This document shows, in pieces, positions 1 to 8,469 of a stretch of 64,000 nucleotides of DNA. Position numbers and translations under genes: made by a program. Numbering within the stretch: the first letter of the stretch is position 1; every line of letters begins with the position of its first letter. Origin of the DNA: DASUAS01 sp963841415 (GTDB lineage: Bacteria; Actinomycetota; Acidimicrobiia; IMCC26256; DASPTH01); contig CAWJCN010000005.1 in NCBI GenBank assembly GCA_963841415.1, forward strand, positions 124,001 to 188,000, in the 5' to 3' direction. The notes beneath the pieces are model-generated. The model made no database searches. It was given only the letters and a program-made list of their open reading frames with translations, and had not been told where the DNA came from.

Positions 1-1642
1 GCGACGCCCGGATCGCCAACGCGACGAGCGTGAGGGTCGGCCCGTAACCAGTCGACGTGGGGAACACCGACGAGTCGGCGACCAGCACGTTGTCGACGTC
101 CCACAGGCGTTGCGAGGGATCGCACACCGACGCCGCCGGGTCGGTACCCATCCGCGTCGTCCCCATCCAGTGCTTCGACATCGGCTCGAGGTCGGGCGCG
201 CGGGAACCAGGTACACCCGGCGACGTCACCCACGACGTTCCGTGCGCACCTGCATCCCTCAGCACCGCTCCGAGCCGCGGCCCCCAGTGGTGCGCGCACG
301 CGATCTCGTGCGCGTGCGGGGCGTAGGTGATGCGCCCGGCGGGGAAGCCCCACACGTCGCGCACACCGGCGTCGAGGTCGACACGGTTGGTGCCTTGCGG
401 CAGGTCCTCGCCCTGCATGGTGAACGCGACCATCTTGTCGCGGCTGGGCGAGTCGGCCATGAGCGCGCTGTGGTCGGAACCGGGCGGCAGGTGCACGGCT
501 TCGATGATCGGGTGCCCGAGCCCGCCGTGCTCGACGATGCCGCCCCGCAGATACGGCACGCCGGCGGCGCGTGCGGCGGCGACGGCCTCGTCGTCGCCGA
601 CGATCGGATCGTCCATCAAGTGGGTGACGTCTCGACCCTTGTGCGCGTGGAGCCGGAAGGGGAAGAAGCCGAGGACGATCGTCTGCAGATGGAACATGAG
701 GTTGCGCCCGACGAGATCGGACGTGTTCCCCACTCCGCTGCGCAGGAGGAAGCGCGGCGTCTCGAACGCGCCACCCGCGATCACGACCGCGCGCGCCGTG
801 ACCACGTGTTCGGCGCCGTCGGCGTCGAGGTAGCGCACGCCTTCGGCCTGACGGCCTGCGCCGTCGAGCACGAGGTCCACCGCGACACTCTCCGGCCGCA
901 GCTCGCACCGACCGCGCGCGAGCGCCCGGCGCAACATCGCCACCGGGTCACCCTTGGCCTCGATCGCGCAGCCATAGTTGGCGCAGAACCCGCAGTTGTT
1001 GCACGCGGGACGCCCGTCGTACGGAACGCTGTTGGCGCCGGTCGGCGCACGGTACGGGTGGAACCCGAGGCGTTCCGCAGCCGGCACGGTGAGGGTGGTG
1101 AGGTACATGTCGGCGCCGGGCGGCATCGGATAGGGGCCGCTGCGCCACGCCGCGAACGGGTTCCCATCGGCATCGCCCGCGACGCCGATGAGACGCTCGG
1201 CCTCGGCGTAGAAGGATTCCATCTCGTCGTAGTCGACCGGCCAGTCGGCGACATCGGCTCCCTCGACCGGACCGAGCTCGGAGCGCAACCGGAAGTCGAG
1301 CTCGCGGTAGCGCGGCAGCTTGCCGTCGGCGTGGAAACCGGCGCCGCCCACCGTCGACGGCATGTTGTTGACGTCACCCACCACCGCGCGCTCGCCGTCA
1401 GCAGCTGACCGGCGGTAGCTGCGCGGTTCGAGCAGCGGGTCGGGCCCGAGGAAGTGGCGACGCCCGAACTTGATCTCGTCGTTCGACAGTCGGCCCAGCC
1501 CCTCGTACGGCGGCTCGAGCGCGAGGAGGTGATTGCGGCCCTTCTCGAGGATGCAGACCGTGCGACCCGCGTCGGTGAGCACGTCGGCAGTGGTCGCGCC
1601 GCCCGGTCCCGAACCGACGACGACGACGTCGAACTCAGGCAC
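1..1642 (-). CDS. GMC-family FAD oxidoreductase, C-terminus beyond left edge
   Basis: The minus-strand frame is open from a GTG at 1642 to the window edge (at least 547 codons). It starts with an FAD-binding Rossmann motif (FDVVVVGSGPGGATTADV). It then has a GMC-like body that includes a Cys-rich stretch (ACNNCGFCANYGC) and, near the edge, KHWMGTTRMG, which matches the C-terminal substrate domain of glucose-methanol-choline oxidoreductases. Such enzymes oxidise alcohols or sugars with FAD. The GTG start overlaps the 3' end of the upstream gene by 8 nt. That gene resembles the small gluconate-dehydrogenase subunit 3, so the two probably form one membrane-linked or exported dehydrogenase. The substrate is unknown. 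The stop codon is outside the window. Confidence 0.88.
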   Translation of the reverse strand, partial: MPEFDVVVVGSGPGGATTADVLTDAGRTVCILEKGRNHLLALEPPYEGLGRLSNDEIKFGRRHFLGPDPLLEPRSYRRSAADGERAVVGDVNNMPSTVGGAGFHADGKLPRYRELDFRLRSELGPVEGADVADWPVDYDEMESFYAEAERLIGVAGDADGNPFAAWRSGPYPMPPGADMYLTTLTVPAAERLGFHPYRAPTGANSVPYDGRPACNNCGFCANYGCAIEAKGDPVAMLRRALARGRCELRPESVAVDLVLDGAGRQAEGVRYLDADGAEHVVTARAVVIAGGAFETPRFLLRSGVGNTSDLVGRNLMFHLQTIVLGFFPFRLHAHKGRDVTHLMDDPIVGDDEAVAAARAAGVPYLRGGIVEHGGLGHPIIEAVHLPPGSDHSALMADSPSRDKMVAFTMQGEDLPQGTNRVDLDAGVRDVWGFPAGRITYAPHAHEIACAHHWGPRLGAVLRDAGAHGTSWVTSPGVPGSRAPDLEPMSKHWMGTTRMGTDPAASVCDPSQRLWDVDNVLVADSSVFPTSTGYGPTLTLVALAIRAS

Positions 1643-2171
1643 CGGTGACCTCCGCGTCGCTCCAGCCGCGCGGTTGCACGTCGCCGTCGTAGCCGATCAT
1701 CCGCCAGCCCACGAGCTCACGGTTGCCGCCGTACTCCGGCGCGCCGTACGACGCTTCGCACGCGTGCTCGAAGAGGAGGTGCTTCAACTCGGGTTGCGCG
1801 TCGACGTCGAGGTCGTCGCCGAGCGCGGCGATTCCGTGGCGGTAGACCTCCTGCCAGCCGCGCACCGGCCCGTTCCATTCACGCTCGGTCATCCCGCGCG
1901 AACCTTCGATGCGGGTGCGCCACGCGAGCTCCTCGAGCCGCGACAGCGCCAGGTACTCGTCGAAGCCGGGATCCCCGCCGAAGCGGCCCGAGTAGGGACC
2001 GGCGGCCCAGATCGCCGGCGGATCGAAGGTGAAGGCGCCGAGCACACGGTCGACGTAGTCGGCGGTGCCGGCGGCGCCGGCCCCGGGGAAGTCGCCGTGC
2101 GGTGGCAACAGCCGGTCGGCCAGCTGTCGCACGACGTCATGTTCGTGCTCGGTGAGGAAGCGCAGCGTCAC
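1635..2171 (-). CDS. gluconate 2-dehydrogenase subunit 3-like protein
   Basis: This 178-residue protein has the short alpha-helical character of the gluconate 2-dehydrogenase subunit 3 family. Its N-terminus contains TEHEHDVVRQLADRLLP, typical of the family's leading helix. I chose the GTG at 2171 because the family-like sequence begins there; the longer in-frame ATG at 2279 would run into the divergent P450 gene. The family acts as the small partner of a GMC-type FAD subunit, and the 8-nt overlap with the downstream GMC gene fits that. The partner relationship is inferred from family knowledge and gene order. No cytochrome c subunit is visible in the window. Confidence 0.75.
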   Translation of the reverse strand: MTLRFLTEHEHDVVRQLADRLLPPHGDFPGAGAAGTADYVDRVLGAFTFDPPAIWAAGPYSGRFGGDPGFDEYLALSRLEELAWRTRIEGSRGMTEREWNGPVRGWQEVYRHGIAALGDDLDVDAQPELKHLLFEHACEASYGAPEYGGNRELVGWRMIGYDGDVQPRGWSDAEVTGA

Positions 2172-2320
2172 GGCAGGAACATACGCCCTGCGCGAATCGT
2201 GCGACACTGACGGCATGGCCGAAGACCACGGAATGACGAGCTTCTTCCCCGACGTGTTCCAGAACGGCGTCCCCGACATCCAACCCGCGCTCGCGCGCGC
2301 TGCTCGACGGACGACGAGTC

Positions 2321-3406
2321 GTGCGCGAAGAGGACGGGCACGTGACCCTCCTCCACCTCGACGACGTGCTCGAGGTCACCAAGCGACGCGACGTCCATTC
2401 GATGGACCCGGAGATGGTCGAGCTGGCCGGCGCGTACATGGGTGCGGGCCGACCGCTCATCCCGCTCATGCTCGACGGTGACGCGCACACGAAGTACCGC
2501 AAGCTCCTGGATCCGCTGTTCGCGCCGAAAGTCGTCGCGCAGCTCGCCACTCGCGTCCGTGCGCTCGCCGACCAGCTCATCGACGGGTTCATCGCCGACG
2601 GACGGGTCGAGCTGTACAACGAGTTCTGCGAACCACTGCCCTCCATGGTGTTCCTCACCCTGCTCGGGCTCCCGGTCGACGACCTCGACTTCCTCCTGTG
2701 GTTCAAGAACGGGATCATCCGCCCGACCGACGACGACCACCGCGTCACCGCGAACACCAAGATGATCGAGTACCTCTACGGCGAGCTCGACCGCCGCGAG
2801 GCGCGCGACGATCCCGGCGACGACTTGATCGGTGGCTTCATACGGGCGGAGGTCGACGGGGAGACCCTCACCCGCGAGGACGTGATCGACATCACGTTCC
2901 TGCTCGTGTTGGCCGGACTCGACACGGTGGCCGCGTCGCTCTCGTGCATGGTCGACTGGCTGGCTCGTCATCCCGACCAGCGCCGACGGCTGCTCGACGA
3001 TCCGAGCATCCTCCCCGCCGCCATCGAGGAGCTCATGCGGTTCGAGACGCCGGTCGTCGCGGGTGGCCGCTACGCCACCGCCGACTTCGAGATCGGCGGT
3101 GAGCAGATCAAGGCGGGCGACCAGCTGACCGTGTGTTGGGCAGCGGCGAACCTCGATGGTGTTGGGTTCGACGACGCGCTCGCAGTGGACTTCGATCGCG
3201 CGGCCAAGAAGCACATCGCGTTCGCGAGCGGCTTCCACCGCTGCCTCGGTTCCCACCTCGCGCGCATGGAGCTGACGGTCATCCTGACTGCACTGCACGA
3301 CCGCATCCCCGACTACGCGCTCGATCCTGACCAGACCGCGGGCTACAACAACATGATGATCCGGACGGTCGACCCGCTGCCGTTGGTGTTCACCCCTTCG
3401 CGGTGA
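2321..3406 (+). CDS. cytochrome P450, N-terminus disrupted
   Basis: This is a bacterial class P450 monooxygenase. Counting from the GTG at 2321 (361 aa), it shows the I-helix oxygen-activation motif AGLDT at residues 198-202, ExxR at 237-240, and the haem loop FASGFHRCLG with the ligand Cys308. Typical soluble bacterial P450s are about 400 residues, so roughly 35-40 are missing at the front. An ATG at 2215 opens a plausible N-terminus (MAEDHGMTSFFPDVF) in a different frame. The two frames would join in a GC dinucleotide run near 2291-2300. The gene runs divergently from the GMC pair and converges with the next hydrolase, overlapping it tail to tail by 17 nt. The substrate is unknown; no ferredoxin or reductase gene is adjacent. 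Confidence 0.9.
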   Translation: MREEDGHVTLLHLDDVLEVTKRRDVHSMDPEMVELAGAYMGAGRPLIPLMLDGDAHTKYRKLLDPLFAPKVVAQLATRVRALADQLIDGFIADGRVELYNEFCEPLPSMVFLTLLGLPVDDLDFLLWFKNGIIRPTDDDHRVTANTKMIEYLYGELDRREARDDPGDDLIGGFIRAEVDGETLTREDVIDITFLLVLAGLDTVAASLSCMVDWLARHPDQRRRLLDDPSILPAAIEELMRFETPVVAGGRYATADFEIGGEQIKAGDQLTVCWAAANLDGVGFDDALAVDFDRAAKKHIAFASGFHRCLGSHLARMELTVILTALHDRIPDYALDPDQTAGYNNMMIRTVDPLPLVFTPSR

Positions 3407-4133
3407 TCCCGTCGAGGAAGGGCAGCAGCACCGCGAGGTAGGCGTCGAGATCGCGGCTCCAGAGGTCGTGACCGGCGTCGGGGATGACCTCCATCTGGAC
3501 CGCGGGCAGCGCCGCGCGCCATTGCGCCGCGAGCTCCTCCCCGACGAGCGCGCTCTTGCGGCCACCCCTGATGACGAGCACTGGGCACTGCAGCTCGACC
3601 AGCCGGTCCCACAGCGGCACCTCGCGACTCTCGGCGACCACCTGGCGCACCGCGTGTTCGGACATGCGATCGGCGATCACGGTGCCGCGGACCTTGCTCT
3701 TCAGCTGTTGCTCGGCGATGTCGGCCGGAAGCCCGACGTGGCGCGCGAAGTAGTCGCCAACCACGAGGCCACGCACTTCCGCGTGATACGTCAGCGCGTA
3801 CCCGAGCCCGTAGGAGCTACCCCGTGAGAACGCGACGATGATCGGCCGGTCGAGACCGAGTGCTTCGACGACGGCACGCACGTCGCCGATGTGGTGCTCC
3901 CACGTGTAGCCCGATTCGGGGACATCGCTGCGGCCGCGGCCGCGCACGTCGACCACGACGACTCGACGATCGCCGAGCGCGTCGAGGATCCAGCGGTACT
4001 CGTCGGCGTACTCCCCCATGCCGGGGATCGCGAGCACCGAGGGCACCGCCGTGTCTCGGCGTCGGTTGTCGAGCGCGTGCAGGCGCACGCCCTCGTTCTC
4101 CACGTACACCGACTCGTCGGTCACCTCGGTCAT
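3390..4133 (-). CDS. alpha/beta-fold hydrolase
   Basis: This 247-residue alpha/beta hydrolase has an oxyanion/strand region VLAIPGMGEYADEYRW, the nucleophile elbow AFSRGSSYG (serine in FSRGS) and a late GHDLW that supplies the catalytic His. It starts at the ATG at 4133, which overlaps the stop of the upstream VOC gene as ATGA, so the two are translationally coupled. Proteins like this hydrolyse esters, lactones or C-C bonds. Nothing in the sequence fixes the substrate. The nearby P450 and oxidoreductases suggest catabolism of a hydrophobic compound. Confidence 0.85.
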   Translation of the reverse strand: MTEVTDESVYVENEGVRLHALDNRRRDTAVPSVLAIPGMGEYADEYRWILDALGDRRVVVVDVRGRGRSDVPESGYTWEHHIGDVRAVVEALGLDRPIIVAFSRGSSYGLGYALTYHAEVRGLVVGDYFARHVGLPADIAEQQLKSKVRGTVIADRMSEHAVRQVVAESREVPLWDRLVELQCPVLVIRGGRKSALVGEELAAQWRAALPAVQMEVIPDAGHDLWSRDLDAYLAVLLPFLDGITAKG

Positions 4134-4603
4134 CGGTATGCGCCACCCCACGCCGGGCCACCGCGCACGTACTCGCACATCTCGATGCCCTGACCATCGG
4201 GATCGATCACGAAGAACATGTGCACCCCGAACACCTCGACCGGCGGTCCGGACACCGGCACCTCCCGCTGCACGAGCTCGGCGTGCGCGGCACGCGCGTC
4301 CGGCACCTCCATCGACAGGACGCGGAGCCCGAGCCCCGACGGCGCGGGGATGTCGGGGATGAAGTTGAACTGCATGAGCTCGACCCGGAGGCTCCCGATG
4401 CGACCCCCGCACGCACGGCCCGCCGCGCCCGGGAAGTGAGTCAGGCGCTCGAACGCCTCGCCCTCCATCCGCTCGTCGAACAGCTGCTCCCAGCCGAAGA
4501 CGTCGCGGTAGAAGGCGATCGAGCGCTCCATGTCGGAGACGCCGATCGACACATGCGACACGTCGGTGACGCCGACCGGTTCCACCACCGCGCAGCCTCG
4601 CAC
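4130..4603 (-). CDS. VOC (glyoxalase/dioxygenase superfamily) protein
   Basis: This is a single-module VOC protein of 157 residues. It begins VSHVSIGVSDMERSIAFYR, the usual metal-ligand His/Asp strand followed by the helix, and ends with FFVIDPDGQGIEMCEY, where the conserved Glu is a typical metal ligand. Members include glyoxalases, fosfomycin-type enzymes and small dioxygenases. It is coupled (ATGA) to the downstream alpha/beta hydrolase. The start used is the ATG at 4603; an internal GTG about ten codons later is also possible. The gene is divergent from the Rrf2 gene, with only about 40 bp between them. Confidence 0.8.
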   Translation of the reverse strand: MRGCAVVEPVGVTDVSHVSIGVSDMERSIAFYRDVFGWEQLFDERMEGEAFERLTHFPGAAGRACGGRIGSLRVELMQFNFIPDIPAPSGLGLRVLSMEVPDARAAHAELVQREVPVSGPPVEVFGVHMFFVIDPDGQGIEMCEYVRGGPAWGGAYR

Positions 4604-4632
4604 ATCCGGGGCGGTCGTCCGCCAGAATCCAT

Positions 4633-4645
4633 TAGTCTCTGACTA
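4633..4645. promoter_or_regulatory. 13-bp palindrome overlapping the Rrf2 start codon
   Basis: TAGTC-TCT-GACTA is a perfect 5-bp inverted repeat. Its last base is the A of the rrf2-like ATG at 4645. An operator in this place could give autorepression and would act on a leaderless or near-leaderless transcript, since there is no room for a ribosome binding site. Direct observation: the palindrome and its position. Inference: binding by the encoded regulator. Confidence 0.5.
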
Positions 4646-5055
4646 TGAGACTTGAGATCTCGCGACGAGCGGACCTGGCGGTCCGGGCGATGCTCGCCAT
4701 CGAACGCGCCCCCGACCGGATCAAGGCCGACGCCCTCGCCGTGGAGCTCGCCACCACCGCCGGCTTCGTCCCCCAGGTGGTGGGACCGCTGGTGAAGCGG
4801 GGCTGGGTGCGTTCGGATCCCGGCCCGCGCGGTGGCTACTCGGCGGTGGCGGCACTCGACCACGTGAGCGTGCTCGAGGTGATCGAAGCGGTCGACGGCC
4901 CCACCGACATCGGTCGCTGCGTGGTCGCCGACGGCCCGTGCGGCCACGCGCCGCACTGCGCGCTCCACGGCGCGTGGGCTCGGGCGCGCGAGGAGCTGCT
5001 CGCCCACCTCGGCGCGCAGAGCATCGCGTCGCTCGCGGCGGCGCCGGTGCGATGA
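4645..5055 (+). CDS. Rrf2-family transcriptional regulator, Fe-S or NO sensing type
   Basis: This 136-residue winged-helix regulator is recognisable by its start MRLEISRRADLAVRAML and the GPRGGY wing. It has three cysteines at positions 92, 99 and 105 in the loop that binds an Fe-S cluster in IscR and NsrR. Three Cys at almost the same positions as NsrR, together with a downstream haemoglobin, favour NO sensing over Fe-S biogenesis control. It is the first gene of a three-gene chain: its TGA overlaps the next ATG. A palindrome sits across its start codon, suggesting autoregulation. Confidence 0.88.
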   Translation: MRLEISRRADLAVRAMLAIERAPDRIKADALAVELATTAGFVPQVVGPLVKRGWVRSDPGPRGGYSAVAALDHVSVLEVIEAVDGPTDIGRCVVADGPCGHAPHCALHGAWARAREELLAHLGAQSIASLAAAPVR

Positions 5056-5837
5056 CCGCGCCCGCTCGCCCGGTGTGGCGCGCGGTCGTCGTCCCATCGG
5101 AGCATGGCGGCTGGGGCCTCACCCTCGAACCCGCCCTCCTCGGCCTGCTGATCGCGCCCACCCTCGCCGGCGGCGCGCTCGCAGTGGCGGCGTTCCTCGC
5201 CTTCGTCGTGCGGACACCGCTGAAGGTGGTGCTGGTGGATCGCTACCGCCACCGGCAGCTCGAACGCGACGACCTGGCGCGGCGCGTGGTCGTAGCGGAG
5301 CTCGCGCTGCTCGTGGGACTGCTCGTGGTGGCGTTCGCCGATGCCGACGCCGACTGGGTCGTGCCGCTCGCGGTCGCGCTCCCGTTGTTCGCAGTCGAGC
5401 TGTGGTTCGACGTCCGCAGTCGCAGTCGCCGCCTCGTGCCCGAGCTGTGCGGCGCGGTCGGCATCGGCGCCGTCGCGGCGTCGATCGCGCTCGCGGGCGG
5501 TGAGGCTGCCGCGCTCGCGACCGCGTTGTGGCTGGTGCTGGCGGCGCGTGCGGTCGCGTCGGTGCCGTTCGCGCGCGTACAGGTGCTTCGGTTGCGGTCG
5601 GTCCCGCCGTCACCCCGGTCGAGCGACCTCGCGCAGCTCGCCGGCATCGCGATCGCGGCGATCGCCGTGGCCGTCGACGACGCGGTGTGGTTGGGCGCGA
5701 TCGCGGTCGCCATCGTCGCAGCCGCGCAGTTCTTGTGGAGCCGTCGCCCCGCTCGCAAGGCGTTGGCCGTCGGGATCGCACAACTCGGGTTCGGGCTCAC
5801 GGTCGTGATCGCGACCGCGGTCGGAGTGGGCGCATGA
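5052..5837 (+). CDS. YwiC-like multi-span membrane protein
   Basis: This 261-residue protein opens with the YwiC-family signature PSEHGGW and continues with about six to eight hydrophobic segments spread over the rest of the chain. YwiC-like proteins are integral membrane proteins often encoded beside nitrate/nitric-oxide or anaerobic respiration genes; their biochemical function is not established. The ATG at 5052 overlaps the stop of the Rrf2 gene, and its own stop overlaps the globin start, so the three are one transcript. I infer a role in the same NO-related response. Confidence 0.85.
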   Translation: MTAPARPVWRAVVVPSEHGGWGLTLEPALLGLLIAPTLAGGALAVAAFLAFVVRTPLKVVLVDRYRHRQLERDDLARRVVVAELALLVGLLVVAFADADADWVVPLAVALPLFAVELWFDVRSRSRRLVPELCGAVGIGAVAASIALAGGEAAALATALWLVLAARAVASVPFARVQVLRLRSVPPSPRSSDLAQLAGIAIAAIAVAVDDAVWLGAIAVAIVAAAQFLWSRRPARKALAVGIAQLGFGLTVVIATAVGVGA

Positions 5838-6295
5838 CGGATTTCGGCGGCGACCCGGCCTGCTGGGCCCACCTCGGGGAACGGCACGACCTCGCGACCC
5901 GCCGCGACGTCGAACTGCTCGTGCGCACGTTCTACCGGGCGGCCGCGATGGACGACCTCCTCGGCCCGGTGTTCGCGGCCGCGCACGTCGACTGGTCGGC
6001 TCATCTGGCCACGGTCACCGACTTCTGGATGTGGCAGCTCCTCGGCGTCCGCGGATACGAGGGCAACCCACTGGTCGCGCATCGCCCCGCGCACGGTGCC
6101 ACGCCGTTCACCAACGCGCACTTCGAACGATGGCTCGCGCTCTTCACCGAGACCCTCGACGAACACTTCGAGGGCGCGGTCGCGGAGCTGGCCAAGGCTC
6201 GGGCCGCGAAGATGGCCCGGGCGCTGCAGCGTCTGCTCCAAGGTGAGGCCTCTCCCGGCGACGTCCCCTTGGAGGTGCTCCGGCCGCGCCCCTGA
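5834..6295 (+). CDS. group III truncated haemoglobin-like protein
   Basis: This 153-residue globin has family landmarks of group III truncated haemoglobins. These include the helix B/C region LVRTFYRAAAMDDLLGPVF, the DWSAHLATVTDFWMWQLLG segment, the GNPLVAH turn (His) and HFERWLALFTETLDEHF towards the C-terminus. Such proteins bind haem in the cytosol and are linked to NO detoxification or oxygen/peroxide chemistry. The start overlaps the YwiC stop (ATGA). The Rrf2-YwiC-globin order argues for a nitrosative-stress module. Confidence 0.87.
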   Translation: MTDFGGDPACWAHLGERHDLATRRDVELLVRTFYRAAAMDDLLGPVFAAAHVDWSAHLATVTDFWMWQLLGVRGYEGNPLVAHRPAHGATPFTNAHFERWLALFTETLDEHFEGAVAELAKARAAKMARALQRLLQGEASPGDVPLEVLRPRP

Positions 6296-6338
6296 TGCAG
6301 CCTGGCGGGGGTCGCCCGCATGTGCGAGCCTCGACACC

Positions 6339-7103
6339 ATGACACGCCCCACCATCATCCCCGGCGAGATCGCCGGCTGGCCGTTGCTGTCGATCGTCTA
6401 CCGCACCGACCCCGACAAGATCGCCGACCTGCTCCCGCCCGGCATCGAGCCCGGTGCGCAGCCTCACGTGCACGTCAACGTCTACAACTTCCCGGTGAAG
6501 GGCGAGCCCGAGTACGGCGTCTCCACCAAGGTCGATGCCGACTACCGCGGGGTGCCCGGCTTCTACGGCATCGGCATCGGCATCGATCAGGAGTCGGCCA
6601 TCTTCATCAGTCAGGAGCTCAACGGGCAGCCCAAGTTCCCGTGTGACACCGTCTACTTCCGCAACGACGACGTCGTCGAGGCGCGTTGCACGCACCAGGG
6701 CTACACGTTCCTCGAGTTCCACGGCCGCGTCGCGGGCGAGGTGGAGCCCTCGGGTGCGTTCGCCGAGCACGAGTGGTGGATCAAGTGCTCGCGCGCAGTC
6801 GGCGGTGTCGAGAAGAGCTACGACTTCCCGCCGCACGTCGTCGACGTGGCGTCGGCGGGCGCCACCGTGCACGAAGAGGAGGTCGACGGCACCCTGGTGC
6901 TGCGTGACAGCCCGTGGGATCCGTACACGGAGCTGCTTCCGATCCGCGAGCTCCGTTCGTGTCGCCTCGTCACGCGCACGCACTCGCACCGCGAGATCAC
7001 GCTGGCCGGCGCGCTCGATCCGATCGCGTTCTGGCCGTACGCCGACACCATCGGCGGCTCGCGTTGGCCCGGCGACCGCGGCGGTCCGCGGCCGTCCTGC
7101 TGA
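6339..7103 (+). CDS. acetoacetate decarboxylase-family protein
   Basis: This 254-residue protein resembles the acetoacetate decarboxylase superfamily. It has an N-terminal SIVYRTDPDKIADLLPPGIEP segment, a central QELNGQPKFPCD in which the Lys aligns plausibly with the Schiff-base lysine, and a C-terminal conserved barrel-like region. Members either decarboxylate beta-keto acids or act as related aldolase/dehydratases. It starts at the ATG at 6339, 43 bp after the globin stop, and converges with the amidohydrolase gene. A decarboxylase role is possible but unproven: many actinobacterial members have no known substrate. Confidence 0.78.
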   Translation: MTRPTIIPGEIAGWPLLSIVYRTDPDKIADLLPPGIEPGAQPHVHVNVYNFPVKGEPEYGVSTKVDADYRGVPGFYGIGIGIDQESAIFISQELNGQPKFPCDTVYFRNDDVVEARCTHQGYTFLEFHGRVAGEVEPSGAFAEHEWWIKCSRAVGGVEKSYDFPPHVVDVASAGATVHEEEVDGTLVLRDSPWDPYTELLPIRELRSCRLVTRTHSHREITLAGALDPIAFWPYADTIGGSRWPGDRGGPRPSC

Positions 7104-7120
7104 AAGGAGGCGCGCGCTGA

Positions 7121-8419
7121 CTACTTGCTCGCGGCCGCCCGCGCGGCCGCGCCGGTGATGGACCGCCAGGCCTCGCGGTCAGACTCGTCCGCCTGCCGTC
7201 CGACGCGCGTGACGGTGTCGACCTCGCCGACCTCGGCCCGCAACGCGGCCGCGGTGCAGCGCTCCTTCGGCCGTACCGAGAACGGGTCGAACCGGTAGGC
7301 GTCCATCGCATTGCGGTGGGTGATGCGGTCGATGACCTCGGGGTCGAGCTCCGACACGAGGGTCCAGAGCTTCTCCGGTCCGTCGGGCCACGAGCTGTCG
7401 GAGTGCGGGTAGTCGGACTCCCAGCACACCTGGGTGGGGCTGAACTCGTCGAGCAGCTTCACGCCGACGCGGTCGTTGATGAAGCACACGTAGATGCGCT
7501 CGTGGAACAGCTCGGTCGGTGACAGACCCTGCGGCAGCTCGTGCTGCATCCAGCCGTTGTGCCGGTCGAGCGTGTGCTCGGCGCGCCACAGGAAGTACGG
7601 GATCCAACCGATGTCGCCCTCGGTGAGCGAGAAGCGCACGTCGGGGAAGCGGTTCCAGAAGTCGGCCCACAGGAGATCGCCGAGCGTGTAGATCGACATG
7701 GTCGACGAGATGCTCATCGGAACCGGCGGCGGCGCGTCGGGCACGGTGCTCGCAGCCTTGGACGACGAGCCGACGTGGCAGCACAGCACGGTCGCGGTGT
7801 CGCTGCACGCGGCGAACAGCGGATCCCAGTGGCGCGTGTGGATGCTCGGCATCCCGAGCCCGGCCGGGTTCTCCGAGAACGTGACCGCGTGGCAACCCTT
7901 GTCGGCGAGGCGGTGCACCTCCTTGGCCGCCTCCTCGACGTCGAACAGCGGCAGGATCCCGCACGGGATGAAGCGCTCGGGATAGGCGCCGCACCACTCG
8001 TCGACGTGCCAGTCGTTGTACGCCTTGATCATCACCAGGTTGACGTCGCGGTCGGGACCCTGGTTCAGCACCTGACCCGAGAAGCCGGTCCAGTTGGGGA
8101 AGTTGAGGCCCGCGAGCGTCCCACCGGCGGACATGTCGCGCACACGTTCGTGCACGTCGAAGCAGCCAGCGCGCATGTCCTCGTAGCGGCTCGGGTTGAC
8201 GTTGAACATCTCGGGCGGCTTGCCCGCCACTGCGTTCAGCCCGAGGTTCCGGCCCCGGATTTCGCCGTAGAACCACTGCTGGGCGCCGTCGCCTTCGTCG
8301 ACGACCCGCGGTGTGTACTGCCGGTACTTCTCCGGCACGTGGGCGTCGAACATGTCGGCCGGTTCCGCGATGTGGTCGTCGACCGAAACGAGGATGAGAT
8401 CGTCCTTGCTGGAGGCCAT
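7121..8419 (-). CDS. amidohydrolase family protein (metal-dependent TIM barrel)
   Basis: This 432-residue protein belongs to the amidohydrolase-2 group (decarboxylase/hydrolase-like TIM barrels). The metal-binding DDHIAEP is near the N-terminus, CCHVGSS sits mid-protein, and ESDYPHSDSSWP supplies the late catalytic Asp. A very similar protein lies at 19098-20279, so this window holds two paralogues. Actinobacteria carry many copies in catabolic gene neighbourhoods, where they hydrolyse or decarboxylate ring or acyl intermediates; the exact substrate is unknown. It is divergent from the SnoaL-like gene with only 50 bp between, which must hold both promoters. Confidence 0.87.
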   Translation of the reverse strand: MASSKDDLILVSVDDHIAEPADMFDAHVPEKYRQYTPRVVDEGDGAQQWFYGEIRGRNLGLNAVAGKPPEMFNVNPSRYEDMRAGCFDVHERVRDMSAGGTLAGLNFPNWTGFSGQVLNQGPDRDVNLVMIKAYNDWHVDEWCGAYPERFIPCGILPLFDVEEAAKEVHRLADKGCHAVTFSENPAGLGMPSIHTRHWDPLFAACSDTATVLCCHVGSSSKAASTVPDAPPPVPMSISSTMSIYTLGDLLWADFWNRFPDVRFSLTEGDIGWIPYFLWRAEHTLDRHNGWMQHELPQGLSPTELFHERIYVCFINDRVGVKLLDEFSPTQVCWESDYPHSDSSWPDGPEKLWTLVSELDPEVIDRITHRNAMDAYRFDPFSVRPKERCTAAALRAEVGEVDTVTRVGRQADESDREAWRSITGAAARAAASK

Positions 8420-8469
8420 GGGCGTCAGGGTACGCTCCGCGGCTGTCGCCGTCAGGAAGAGGACTCACC

